From: Lachnospira sp.
GTDB lineage: Bacteria; Bacillota; Clostridia; Lachnospirales; Lachnospiraceae
Reading direction: 5' to 3'
Length of the DNA stretch: 42,993 bases
Assembly: GCA_017621205.1 (NCBI GenBank)
Contig: JAGATQ010000021.1
Coordinates: 1-42,993 of the forward strand
Shown: positions 7,799 through 15,453 of the stretch, piece after piece
Position numbering within the stretch: position 1 is the first letter of the stretch
How the letters are laid out: each line of letters starts with the position of its first letter
The notes under the pieces: generated by a model
Databases searched by the model: none
Told to the model about the DNA's origin: nothing
The model's input: the letters and a program-made list of their open reading frames with translations, nothing else
Program-made: the position numbers and the translations under genes

Positions 7799-9265
7799 AT
7801 GAAAAAAATAGTTATATGTATTATTTCAATTTTATTGGCAGTATCCATTACGGGATGTGCATCAAATGCTCCCGCTTCTTCGGGGGGCAGACAATCCGGG
7901 CAGGGGAAGGAAACAACAAAAGAAAAGCAGGAAGAGCAAAAACAGAAGGAGGGTTCTGATGAACCGGATTCCGAGGGTTCTTTGGTCTGGCGGATAGATG
8001 GTGTGTTAGCAGAAAGTGTGAATACGGAGGAGGGGCATTACTATATTGGCAGTGAGGAAGATGAGGAGAATCAAACTATTTATACGATTCGCTATGTAGA
8101 TTACAAGACGAGACAGGAGATTTATCTTTGTAACCAGCCCAATTGTAAACATGATACAAATGCCTGTAATGCGGTACTGCCAGAGGAGGCGGTATTAGGA
8201 AGTAGTTATTTATTTAAGGATGATAATTATTTGTATTTGGCAGTGACCCCGGTGGACTCTTCAGGAAGTGTCAGCGAAATATCATATAGTGCAGAGACAA
8301 CGCTGTCGATGACACCTGATTTAACACCACCTACCATCTATCGGATGAAGTTCGATGGAACGGATAGGGAAAAAATATACAGCATGGATAGTGGTTATCT
8401 TATGGAACCAATATTTTTTACCGACAATCATTCAATATATATGGTGACCAAAAAGATATCTGAGGAAAAGGATGGAAAAGCTACTTATATAACCGGATAT
8501 GACAGAAAACTGCTGCGTTATAATATGGAGAACAAAAAGAGTGAGGAAATCATGGATTTAGATAATGAACAGACGATTCTTGGTGTTAGTGGAAGGCAAT
8601 TAGTAATTGGTATGACGGACTATGGAAGAGAAGTGACGGTGAAAGAACAACAGGATGATGCCACCTTTAATAAGCTGTTTGAGAACTCGGAATATATTAT
8701 TACGAGCCATAATATCGATACGAAGAAGGCCGTGGAGCTGAAACGATACAAGCAGAATAAATTGCATTCAGAGCGGATTCGTAATGGTATATTATATAGT
8801 TCTTATGAGGGAGAAAAAGAAATCAGTATGATTGCTCTGGATACGAATGAAGAAAAGAAGCTTCCGACGAAGCAATCTTATCAGATTGAATATGTATTGG
8901 AACAGGGAGTAGATATGTATACACAGGATGAACAGGCAAGAGCTACGGCAGCTATTATTGGAAGTCCATGGGATATTGATGAGGAGGGGTATTCCAGTTA
9001 TCTTATTAATGTAAAGGAGGGGACAGAAACCAAGAGTACGCTTAAGAACCGGTATCATAAACCAATTGAGATAATTGCTGAGAATTCGGATTTTCTTTAT
9101 GTTGTAAGTGATTATGAAGAGGTTAAGGAATATGTTCCATGGATGGACCTCTATCAGGATGTAATCGGTAAGGTCACATACAGTATCATTTCAAAAAAAG
9201 ATTTTTGTGAGAATAAGGACTCCTATCAAAACGTGAAGGTAATCAATATGGGTGAATGGGGGTAA
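7799..9265 (+). CDS. Secreted lipoprotein of an ABC transporter operon, propeller-like
   Basis: This 488-aa protein has a lipoprotein signal: a charged start, a hydrophobic core and lipobox SITGC with the lipidated Cys at 20. A Ser/Gly/Lys/Glu-rich linker (about 21-62) follows. The rest has repeated Tyr- and Asp-rich strand-like segments, such as IYRMKFDGTDREKIY and SHNIDTKKAVELK, resembling the blades of a beta-propeller. It also has the Cys/His stretch LCNQPNCKHDTNACNA, a pattern I associate with Lachnospiraceae lipoproteins next to ABC transporters. AGGAGG precedes the start. Its stop lies just before the ATPase start, so the three genes form one operon. It probably sits on the outer face of the membrane; the ligand is unknown. 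Confidence 0.82.
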   Translation: MKKIVICIISILLAVSITGCASNAPASSGGRQSGQGKETTKEKQEEQKQKEGSDEPDSEGSLVWRIDGVLAESVNTEEGHYYIGSEEDEENQTIYTIRYVDYKTRQEIYLCNQPNCKHDTNACNAVLPEEAVLGSSYLFKDDNYLYLAVTPVDSSGSVSEISYSAETTLSMTPDLTPPTIYRMKFDGTDREKIYSMDSGYLMEPIFFTDNHSIYMVTKKISEEKDGKATYITGYDRKLLRYNMENKKSEEIMDLDNEQTILGVSGRQLVIGMTDYGREVTVKEQQDDATFNKLFENSEYIITSHNIDTKKAVELKRYKQNKLHSERIRNGILYSSYEGEKEISMIALDTNEEKKLPTKQSYQIEYVLEQGVDMYTQDEQARATAAIIGSPWDIDEEGYSSYLINVKEGTETKSTLKNRYHKPIEIIAENSDFLYVVSDYEEVKEYVPWMDLYQDVIGKVTYSIISKKDFCENKDSYQNVKVINMGEWG

Positions 9266-9270
9266 AGGGA

Positions 9271-10008
9271 ATGCTTGAAATCATTAAACTAACAAAATCC
9301 TATGGAACAAAGGTTGCACTAAAAGGTGTTTCCTTAAACCTTACGCCGGGGCTTTATGGATTGCTGGGTCCGAATGGAGCAGGCAAATCTACTCTGCTTC
9401 AATTGATTACAGATAATCTGGTCCCGGATTCCGGAAGGGTGCTGTGGAATGGCAGAAATATTATAAAAGCCAATCGAAAATACCGCAAGTGCCTTGGGTA
9501 TGCCCCGCAGCAGCAGGGACTATATGATACCTTTACCGGGCAGCAGTTTCTTGCCTATATGGGAACATTGAAGGAGATTCCTCAAAAAGAGCTTGAAGAA
9601 CAGATTGAGTGGGCGGCACAGTGTGTGAATTTGACAAAGGAGCTGCCACTTAAGATAAGGGGTTACAGTGGGGGAATGAAGCAGCGGTTACTGGTGGCAC
9701 AGGCAATTATGGGTAATCCTAAGCTCATCGTGTTAGATGAACCGACAGCCGGGCTTGACCCGAAGGAACGGGTACGGTTAAGGCAGGTGCTTAAGGAGCT
9801 TTCCAAAGAAAAAATTATATTGGTAGCGACACATGTTGTTTCTGATGTGGAGTCGGTGGCAAAGGAGATAATTATTGTAAAGGAAGGAACCATTGTGGCA
9901 GTGGATAAAGCGGAAAATCTTGTAGAGACATACGCCCCCGGTAAATCCTTAGAGGAGGTGTATATGCAGTTGTTTTCACAGGAGTATGTCACAGAAGATA
10001 GGAGGTAA
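9271..10008 (+). CDS. ABC transporter ATP-binding protein
   Basis: This 245-aa protein has the Walker A motif GPNGAGKST (residues 33-41), a Q loop in YAPQQQGLYD, the signature YSGGMKQRL, Walker B LIVLDEPTAGLDP and the switch His in ATHVVSD. It drives the membrane protein encoded next. I chose ATG 9271, eight bases after a GGGGG tract. An in-frame ATG at 9256 adds five residues but would begin inside the upstream gene with poorly spaced ribosome-site sequence. The subfamily resembles the ATPases of ABC-2 type exporters for peptides or antibiotics, in keeping with a nearby sensor kinase. Confidence 0.94.
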   Translation: MLEIIKLTKSYGTKVALKGVSLNLTPGLYGLLGPNGAGKSTLLQLITDNLVPDSGRVLWNGRNIIKANRKYRKCLGYAPQQQGLYDTFTGQQFLAYMGTLKEIPQKELEEQIEWAAQCVNLTKELPLKIRGYSGGMKQRLLVAQAIMGNPKLIVLDEPTAGLDPKERVRLRQVLKELSKEKIILVATHVVSDVESVAKEIIIVKEGTIVAVDKAENLVETYAPGKSLEEVYMQLFSQEYVTEDRR

Positions 10009-10011
10009 AAC

Positions 10012-12258
10012 ATGATTATAAGCGAACTGCGGAAATTATGGAAAAAGAAATCCTTTCTAACACTGCTGGCTTTTTTACTGGCATGTAATGTGGGACTGCA
10101 AATATTGCAGGATAGAAGGGAAGTGATTCCTACGAATGCTTATCGTGCCTTTGATAAGACATTGAAATCCATGTCAGAGCAGGAGAAGGAGGATTATATT
10201 CAGGGCTATTATGAGAGGGTAAAGGGACTTTGTCTGGTGGAGCAAGTGCAGAATATGCAGGCGGCAAAATCGGAGCAAAGTACACGCTTGATAAAACAGC
10301 TTTTATCGGAAAATAAGGGAGTGTATCAGAACTATTACGAGGAGTGGAAAGAAGGGGGGTATCTTATCTATTGCACTACACTTGATGAGGAGGAAGTATT
10401 TGCCGAGGAGATATATCAGCGTTTTCAAAAGCTTAAAAAGTATGATAACTATCTTGATGAGATTTGCCAAAGGGCACAAACGCAGTCAGATATTTCTATT
10501 TTTGCCAATGCAGACGGTGATAGTAATACTAAGGGAAAACCTTCTTTTGCTGTTGCAAGTGCAAATAAAACAGCAATGCAGTATGAAGGGCTTAAGGAAA
10601 GGAAGCTGACCTTTTATTCTTATGAATGGGTAAACCGGATCCAGCATACGGGAATGGCAGAAATTGTGTTGCTGTTACTGCTGTTTGTTGTTGTGTGGCA
10701 GATGTTTTACGAGGAGAAAAAGAAGGGGTTATTTTTGATTATGCGGACTATGCCCGCCGGACGTTTAAAGCTTTGTACTGCCAAGATAGCCGCACTGTTT
10801 TTTAACACGACTCTGGTATCACTTTTGCTTTATGGAAGTGTGGCGCTATATTATATGCTCCGCCTTGGGAAACCGGATTTTGGTGCCAGCATACAGTCTG
10901 TAGCAGCCTGTCAGTCTTGTCCGTATCTGATTACGGTTGGACAATATGTAATGCTATTTGTCTGTGTCAGAATATTGGCGGTACTGGCATTTGCCATGCT
11001 TTTATTTCTGGTGGAGGTGCTGGCAAGACATATTTTCTGGATGTTTTTAACGGGGATTGGTGTAATTATTATAGGGGTATTGCTTTACTATTTGATTTCT
11101 CCTGCAGCAAAGGGAAATATTATGCATTACAGCAATGTTTTCAGCTGGTTTTTGGCAAAGGATTTGCTGGTGGACTATCGGAATTTAAATATAATGGGAA
11201 ATCCAATTGATACGATGAGTATTGTTTTGGTAGAGATGGTTGTTTTTATAGGAATTATGGCAGTAACAGCAGCTTTTGCTTTTTGCAGGAAACGCAATCA
11301 TACTATATATAGACTGTCGCGACCCTCTTTTTTGAAAAGGGCAGCAAAACAGAATGTTCATACCAAGCTGTGGCGGTATGAGCTTACTAAGGTTCTTGTT
11401 ATTTACCGTGGAGGAATACTTATCTTTATTTTTCTGCTGCTAATGGTTTTTCAGATGATAACCTTTCATCCTTATCAGACGCCAAATGAATTGCGTTACC
11501 GATGGCAGATGCAGGAATATAAGGGTAGTCTCACGAGGGAAAAACAAATGAAGCTGCTAAAACAGAAAAAGGAATTTGAAAATATCCAAAAGGCAATCAG
11601 AGAAACAAAGATTCGAAGGATAAAGGGTGAGATTTCTAAAGAGGAAGAAGAAAGCCAGCGGATGATGTACGAAAGCCGCCTTGCATTTTTGCCTGCATTT
11701 CAAAGGTTATATGAGCGGTACAACTATATTTTAAAGCATCCGGGGGCACAGTTTGTATATGAGGAGGGCTATCATAGATTATTTGGGATAATGGATAATG
11801 GGCATTGTACGTTGTTTCTATTATTGAATGTTGTAATGATTGTAATGCTTGCACCAATATTGACAGCGGATGCAGACAGGGGGATGAACCTGCTTTTATG
11901 CTCCACAAAAAGAGGGCGGGAGGAACGGGAAGATATCTGTTTTTATGTTAGTGGGGGATTGGTCACAATTATGTATCTGTTTTTCCTGATGAACATTTTC
12001 TATCAGGCAATTTCTGGATATGGACTGCCAAGGTGTTTTGCACCGATTACCAGTCTGGCAGGGTATGAGCAATTTCCGTCCTGGCTGCCGATTATTGTGG
12101 TTGTTTTTGGTTATGTTGTGTTGCAGTGGTTTTTTTTAATGGTACTGACAGCATTCCTGCTTTGGTTTTCTAAGAAAATTGGAAATATGCTGCATGCGAT
12201 TGTATGGGAGATGATTATTTTTGTGATTCCGGGGGTGGTTTATAGTGTGTTGAGATAG
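10012..12258 (+). CDS. ABC-2-type transporter permease, two fused halves
   Basis: This 748-aa membrane protein appears built from two similar halves. Each begins with a short Lys-rich piece and one membrane helix (residues about 1-27, and about 443-485 around HTKLWRYELTKVLV). An extracytoplasmic region of 120-160 residues rich in Lys and Glu follows, then a block of several membrane helices (about 215-425 and about 600-748). This matches a fused pair of ABC-2 permease half-molecules. AGGAGG lies six bases before the start, four bases after the ATPase gene ends. Together with the ATPase and lipoprotein it forms a transporter, probably an exporter. The substrate is unknown. Confidence 0.85.
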   Translation: MIISELRKLWKKKSFLTLLAFLLACNVGLQILQDRREVIPTNAYRAFDKTLKSMSEQEKEDYIQGYYERVKGLCLVEQVQNMQAAKSEQSTRLIKQLLSENKGVYQNYYEEWKEGGYLIYCTTLDEEEVFAEEIYQRFQKLKKYDNYLDEICQRAQTQSDISIFANADGDSNTKGKPSFAVASANKTAMQYEGLKERKLTFYSYEWVNRIQHTGMAEIVLLLLLFVVVWQMFYEEKKKGLFLIMRTMPAGRLKLCTAKIAALFFNTTLVSLLLYGSVALYYMLRLGKPDFGASIQSVAACQSCPYLITVGQYVMLFVCVRILAVLAFAMLLFLVEVLARHIFWMFLTGIGVIIIGVLLYYLISPAAKGNIMHYSNVFSWFLAKDLLVDYRNLNIMGNPIDTMSIVLVEMVVFIGIMAVTAAFAFCRKRNHTIYRLSRPSFLKRAAKQNVHTKLWRYELTKVLVIYRGGILIFIFLLLMVFQMITFHPYQTPNELRYRWQMQEYKGSLTREKQMKLLKQKKEFENIQKAIRETKIRRIKGEISKEEEESQRMMYESRLAFLPAFQRLYERYNYILKHPGAQFVYEEGYHRLFGIMDNGHCTLFLLLNVVMIVMLAPILTADADRGMNLLLCSTKRGREEREDICFYVSGGLVTIMYLFFLMNIFYQAISGYGLPRCFAPITSLAGYEQFPSWLPIIVVVFGYVVLQWFFLMVLTAFLLWFSKKIGNMLHAIVWEMIIFVIPGVVYSVLR

Positions 12259-12293
12259 ATAGTAAGGTTGCTAGGTTATCCGGCTGTCCGGAC

Positions 12294-12444
12294 GCAACTC
12301 GTGTGAAAGAATAATATCCCAAGGCGGGGACGCTTTCGCTTCGTTGTGTCTTGTAATGGTACATAAAGCTGCAAAGGACGCAGCTTAAGTACCAAAAGAC
12401 ACAAATACCCCTTGTTTGGAATATTATTCTTTCACGTGAGTTGC
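12294..12444. repeat. 151-bp palindromic element of a second family
   Basis: GCAACTCGTGTGAAAGAATA at the left pairs with its near-perfect complement at the right (ending CACGTGAGTTGC at 12444). Pairing resumes inside with TTGTGTCTT/AAGACACAA, GGTAC/GTACC and AAGCTGC/GCAGCTT around a 7-base loop. The total length equals that of the TAGGTAATTG elements but the ends differ. It lies 35 bases after the permease stop and may act as a folded 3' end. Bases 12445-12593 show nothing else recognisable. Confidence 0.7.
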
Positions 12445-12593
12445 TGTTTACAGGTGGCTGCAAATAAAAATATTTATAACACTATTATTATCTTGAATAT
12501 ATAAAGTAATTAACTTTTCGTAAGCTCTGGATATGCGAGAATAAAAAACTGCTATCCTTCTCCCCAAAACAGATAGAAGAGTATCAATTGATA

Positions 12594-12602
12594 TGTTATA
12601 AT
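12594..12602 (+). promoter_or_regulatory. Extended -10 promoter of the small toxin gene
   Basis: TGTTATAAT (TGnTATAAT) is a strong extended -10; no convincing -35 is seen 17 bases upstream, as is common for extended -10 promoters. The start of transcription would be near 12609, giving an mRNA of about 220 bases to the terminator at 12784-12821. Confidence 0.65.
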
Positions 12603-12620
12603 TTCTGTGTTGTCTAACCT

Positions 12621-12644
12621 ACACCCGGCAACGGGAGGAGGTGT
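12621..12644 (+). promoter_or_regulatory. Leader hairpin next to the toxin ribosome site
   Basis: CCCG (12624-12627) pairs with CGGG (12632-12635) around a GCAA tetraloop of the GNRA type. Outside it, ACACC (12621-12625) can alternatively pair with GGTGT (12640-12644), enclosing GGGAGGAGG. Either fold would limit access to the ribosome site, as the 5' stem-loop of fst mRNA does in Enterococcus. Pairing is seen in sequence; the effect is inferred. Confidence 0.5.
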
Positions 12645-12648
12645 TTGC

Positions 12649-12747
12649 ATGGAGTTATTCTTCACATTTCTTGTGACTGTCGTAGCAGGTGTGGTTTGCC
12701 ACCTCATCAGCAAATGGCTGGATAGTCACGACAAAGGCAACAAATAG
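12649..12747 (+). CDS. Fst/Ldr-like type I toxin (small membrane peptide)
   Basis: This 32-aa peptide begins MELFFTFLVTVVAG. It has a single membrane helix (about 3-22) and a polar, charged tail SKWLDSHDKGNK. The pattern of a short helix with small residues, then K/S-W-L-D and a charged end, fits the Fst/Ldr toxin family, whose members damage or depolarise the membrane when overproduced. GGGAGGAGG precedes the start by about nine bases. A convergent antisense RNA with its own strong promoter lies just downstream, sharing a bidirectional terminator. Part of the start region is repeated within the antisense gene. No similarity search could be run, so the family is assigned by pattern and context. 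It could instead be an unrelated small membrane protein. Confidence 0.75.
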   Translation: MELFFTFLVTVVAGVVCHLISKWLDSHDKGNK

Positions 12748-12771
12748 CCTAGTGGATGCTTTGCCACTATA

Positions 12772-12860
12772 AAAAGAAAAGAAGAATCCCCCGACTGTAC
12801 GCCATTACAGTCGGGGGATTCGTTCTTTGCCTACATGGAATTCTCCACATTTCTTTGCCT
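12772..12860 (-). ncRNA. Predicted antisense antitoxin RNA
   Basis: The minus-strand promoter at 12895-12867 should start RNA near 12860. The RNA would run through 12834-12856, whose sequence is an inexact copy of the toxin start region 12648-12673, and end at the hairpin 12821-12784 followed on this strand by the U-rich TTCTTCTTTTCTTTTT. The length is about 85-90 bases. It can pair fully with the toxin mRNA at the terminator stem-loop and imperfectly at the toxin start codon, the same two contact regions used by RNA II of pAD1 par. The ends are predicted, not observed. Confidence 0.65.
12784..12821. terminator. Bidirectional terminator shared by toxin mRNA and antisense RNA
   Basis: A perfect 16-bp GC-rich stem, GAATCCCCCGACTGTA at 12784-12799 with its complement at 12806-12821, encloses a 6-base loop. 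On the minus strand it is followed by a long T-rich tract; on the plus strand by TTCGTTCTTTGCC, a weaker tract. Confidence 0.9.
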
Positions 12861-12866
12861 AGTGGC

Positions 12867-12895
12867 ATTATAGCATATGTAAATTTTAGTTGCAA
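12867..12895 (-). promoter_or_regulatory. Promoter of the antisense RNA
   Basis: On the minus strand TTGCAA (12895-12890), a 17-base spacer and TATAAT (12872-12867) form a near-consensus sigma-A promoter with an extra TG upstream of the -10. It is clearly stronger than the toxin promoter, as expected when an unstable antisense RNA must be kept in excess. Confidence 0.75.
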
Positions 12896-13026
12896 GATAC
12901 ATATTTTTAAAAAATTTTATTCTCATCTGGTATCAAAGGAGTTTGAGTGTAGTAAGAATAAAAATCCCGTCTATAACTGCCAACAAACAGCAGTCTATAC
13001 TGATAGACTGTGTCCGGTTAGCCGAT

Positions 13027-13112
13027 GATAGATGCTTGTAATATCTTCTCAAATCCGATACAATATAGATTAGTACATTGAATACTTGGTATCCAATACA
13101 CTAGCATCTATC
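13027..13112. repeat. Short inverted repeat abutting a MITE-like element
   Basis: GATAGATGCTTGT at 13027-13039 and the inverse ACTAGCATCTATC ending at 13112 match except at one position. They bound 86 bp with poorly paired interior, directly next to the left end of the next element. Bases 12896-13026 show no gene or clear structure. Confidence 0.4.
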
Positions 13113-13260
13113 AAACATTTGTGAAACTCGTATTCGTCGATGAGATAGTCATAATAGTATATAAATTTGCGCCTTTGTACTGAGCGTGGCGAAGACAACG
13201 AAGCAAATTTATATACTATTATGACTATCGTATACTACCGCAAGTATTCACAAATACTTA
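13112..13260. repeat. Palindromic MITE-like element, simple copy
   Basis: About 149 bp. It has the family core GATAGTCATAATAGTATAT and the mirrored ATATACTATTATGACTATC, around a centre CGCCTTTGTACTGAG/GACAACGAAGC. The left TTTGTGAAACTC and right TATTCACAAATACTTA ends have diverged from consensus. It ends 15 bases before the ribosome site of the ATPase gene at 13291, so it lies in or before that gene's leader. Confidence 0.75.
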
Positions 13261-13290
13261 AGAAATCTATATTTGGAAGGAAGTAAAACT

Positions 13291-14994
13291 ATGAAATCAG
13301 CATCAGACTTACGGGAACTATTGAATCGGATTGACCACAAAAGCTATCCGGCATATAAGGACACAAAGGGAACATATACATTTGACGGATATCTAATGTC
13401 CATAGATCATGTACAGGGTGACCCCTTTGCCGCACCCTCCAAGGTAAGCATTCAGGTAAGGGGGGATGTGGCTCGTTTCCCGAAGGAATTATACGACATG
13501 CCGTGTAAGCGGATTGCTTTGCAGGATCAGTTGCTGCGGCAGTTTGCCAGAGAGACGAATGAATATTCCTTTAAGGCGAAGGGTTCAGGTAAGTCCGGTT
13601 TGCTTTCAGTTACCCGTCCGGGGCAGGAGGTGTTAAACCGTAGTGGCTGTCAGGTTGCAGCTCAGGATGGAACGATAACCTTAAAGATGGAGGTCGGATT
13701 TCCTGCAAATGGCAGGACGATTAATGCGAGGGAATTGATAAAGATATTTTTTGAATTTCTACCGAAGTGCGTCAAGCAGACACTTTATTATGCTGCATGG
13801 GACGGTAAGCGATTGCAAAAAGCAGCGGAGCTTTCCGAAGACCAGCAGTATATCCGGGAGCATTTAAAGGAGCAGGGCTTAGTAGCATTTGTGGCTAACG
13901 GGGCAGTGCTACCGAGGGAGTCTGGTGTCAGCTCCCGTCCAATGAAGGAGGCAGTTGCGTTTCAGTCGCCGGAGTCGATGGAGGTATCCTCTACCCTGCC
14001 CAACCGGGGAGAGCTTCGTGGTATGGGAATTGCCGAGGGGATTACGCTGATTGTAGGAGGAGGCTATCATGGTAAGTCCACTCTGTTAAAGGCATTGGAG
14101 CAGGGTGTCTATAATCATATTGCGGGGGACGGAAGGGAGTATGTCATCACCGATGACAGTGCTGTGAAGCTCCGTGCCGAGGATGGAAGAGGGATTCAGA
14201 AGGTAGATATTTCCCTGTTTATCAAGGACTTACCCAATGGCAAGGATACGAAACAGTTTTCTACGGAGGATGCTTCTGGAAGTACTTCTCAGGCGGCGAA
14301 TGTCGTGGAGGCTATGGAATCGGGAAGTCAGGTGTTCTTAATTGATGAGGATACCTCCGCTACGAATTTTATGATTCGGGACGAGCTGATGCAGCGGGTA
14401 GTGCATAAGGATGTCGAGCCGATTACCCCCTTTATTGACCGGGTTACCATGCTCTATAAAAAGTACGGTATATCCACGATATTGGTGGCAGGAAGCTCCG
14501 GCTCTTATTTCCACAAGGCAGACCAGATTGTACAGATGAACCGTTATGTTCCGGTGGAGATTACTGCATTTGCCAAGGAACAGGCGGCAGCATTTCCGTT
14601 GCCAGAGGAGAAATTAGAGGAGGGCGAGGAACCGTCTTATGACCGGGTGGTGCTGGCAGACCGGAAGTTTGCAGCAGACAACCGGGTGAAGTTGAAAACC
14701 ATGGGAAGGGATTCCATTTCCATTAACCGGGATGTGATTGATTTGCGGTATGTGGAGCAGCTTGTGGATTCGGAACAGTTAAATACACTGGCACAGATAG
14801 TAAAATATGCCAAGCTTCATGTACTGGATGGAAGAAGAACGATGCAGCAGGCGGTGGAGATTCTTACAAAGCAGCTAGAGCAAAAGGGGTTTGCAGGTAT
14901 CTGTGAAGGGGGCGTGCCGGGCAACCTTGCTATGCCAAGAAAGCAGGAGATTGCGGCGGCATTGAATCGGTATCGCCAGCTTAAGATGAAATAA
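13291..14994 (+). CDS. ABC-class P-loop ATPase (predicted, ABC_ATPase family)
   Basis: This 567-aa soluble protein matches what I know of the 'predicted ATPase of the ABC class' family. A long N-terminal region (about 1-235) precedes Walker A GGGYHGKSTLLKALE (about 252-266), and Walker B VFLIDEDTSATNFM lies about 100 residues later. The biochemical role is unknown. It lacks membrane segments, so it is not a transporter by itself. I start at ATG 13291, eleven bases after GGAAGG; an upstream in-frame TTG overlaps that ribosome site. Palindromic elements lie on both sides, so it is probably transcribed alone. Confidence 0.85.
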   Translation: MKSASDLRELLNRIDHKSYPAYKDTKGTYTFDGYLMSIDHVQGDPFAAPSKVSIQVRGDVARFPKELYDMPCKRIALQDQLLRQFARETNEYSFKAKGSGKSGLLSVTRPGQEVLNRSGCQVAAQDGTITLKMEVGFPANGRTINARELIKIFFEFLPKCVKQTLYYAAWDGKRLQKAAELSEDQQYIREHLKEQGLVAFVANGAVLPRESGVSSRPMKEAVAFQSPESMEVSSTLPNRGELRGMGIAEGITLIVGGGYHGKSTLLKALEQGVYNHIAGDGREYVITDDSAVKLRAEDGRGIQKVDISLFIKDLPNGKDTKQFSTEDASGSTSQAANVVEAMESGSQVFLIDEDTSATNFMIRDELMQRVVHKDVEPITPFIDRVTMLYKKYGISTILVAGSSGSYFHKADQIVQMNRYVPVEITAFAKEQAAAFPLPEEKLEEGEEPSYDRVVLADRKFAADNRVKLKTMGRDSISINRDVIDLRYVEQLVDSEQLNTLAQIVKYAKLHVLDGRRTMQQAVEILTKQLEQKGFAGICEGGVPGNLAMPRKQEIAAALNRYRQLKMK

Positions 14995-14995
14995 T

Positions 14996-15266
14996 TAGGT
15001 AATTGTGAAACGGGGGTTGTTTTAGTGCCCCGTTGTGTAATAGAGACAATTTGCTGCAGGGTACGCTCTCGCTACTTGTCGCTCGTAGCGGTACATAAGG
15101 TGCCTCAATACGGCACCTCACACAAGGTACACTTTCACACTAAGTTCGTGTTAAAACACTCACTAAGTGTTCAATGCGAAGTACCGACGGCTCCAAAGTA
15201 CCCTGTCAGCAATATTGTCTCCATTACACAACTTGAGTTCTCTATAACAGTTTTCGCAATTACCTA
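14996..15266. repeat. Palindromic MITE-like element, long copy with a foreign interior
   Basis: The ends TAGGTAATTGTGAAAC (14996) and TTTTCGCAATTACCTA (15266) are the family termini and the best-conserved pair in the window. The interior is different. GAGACAATTTGCTGCAGGGTAC pairs with a late segment, GTACCCTGTCAGCAATATTG, and smaller hairpins (GGTGCC/GGCACC and others) fill the middle. The total of 271 bp suggests insertion of, or replacement by, another palindromic sequence. The left end lies one base after the stop of the ATPase gene. Confidence 0.75.
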
Positions 15267-15272
15267 AATAGG

Positions 15273-15422
15273 TAGATAATTGTGAAACTCCCATTTGTGA
15301 GGCGGATAGTCATAATACTATATAAATGAGTGCCTTTGTACTTTGCGAAGCAAAGACAACGAAACGAATTTATATAGTATTATGACTATCGTATTAGCAA
15401 TTAATAGTTTCGCAAATATCTA
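15273..15422. repeat. Palindromic MITE-like element, simple copy
   Basis: A 150-bp copy with termini TAGATAATTGTGAAAC and GTTTCGCAAATATCTA, core GATAGTCATAATACTATAT and its mirror, and centre GCCTTTGTACTTTGCGAAGC. It lies six bases from the preceding long copy, so the two sit almost tail to head. Together they fill the 459-base gap before the PARG-like gene; no gene is seen there. Confidence 0.8.
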
Positions 15423-15453
15423 ATCTAAATAGGTATAAGAGGAGGGGATGTTC

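Noticed and set aside
12756..13028. A 90-codon plus-strand frame after the small toxin gene
   Set aside because: It crosses the bidirectional terminator and the antisense RNA gene and has no ribosome site.
15025..15267. An 80-codon open frame inside the long palindromic element
   Set aside because: It lies wholly within the inverted repeat, has no ribosome site and reads like non-coding sequence.
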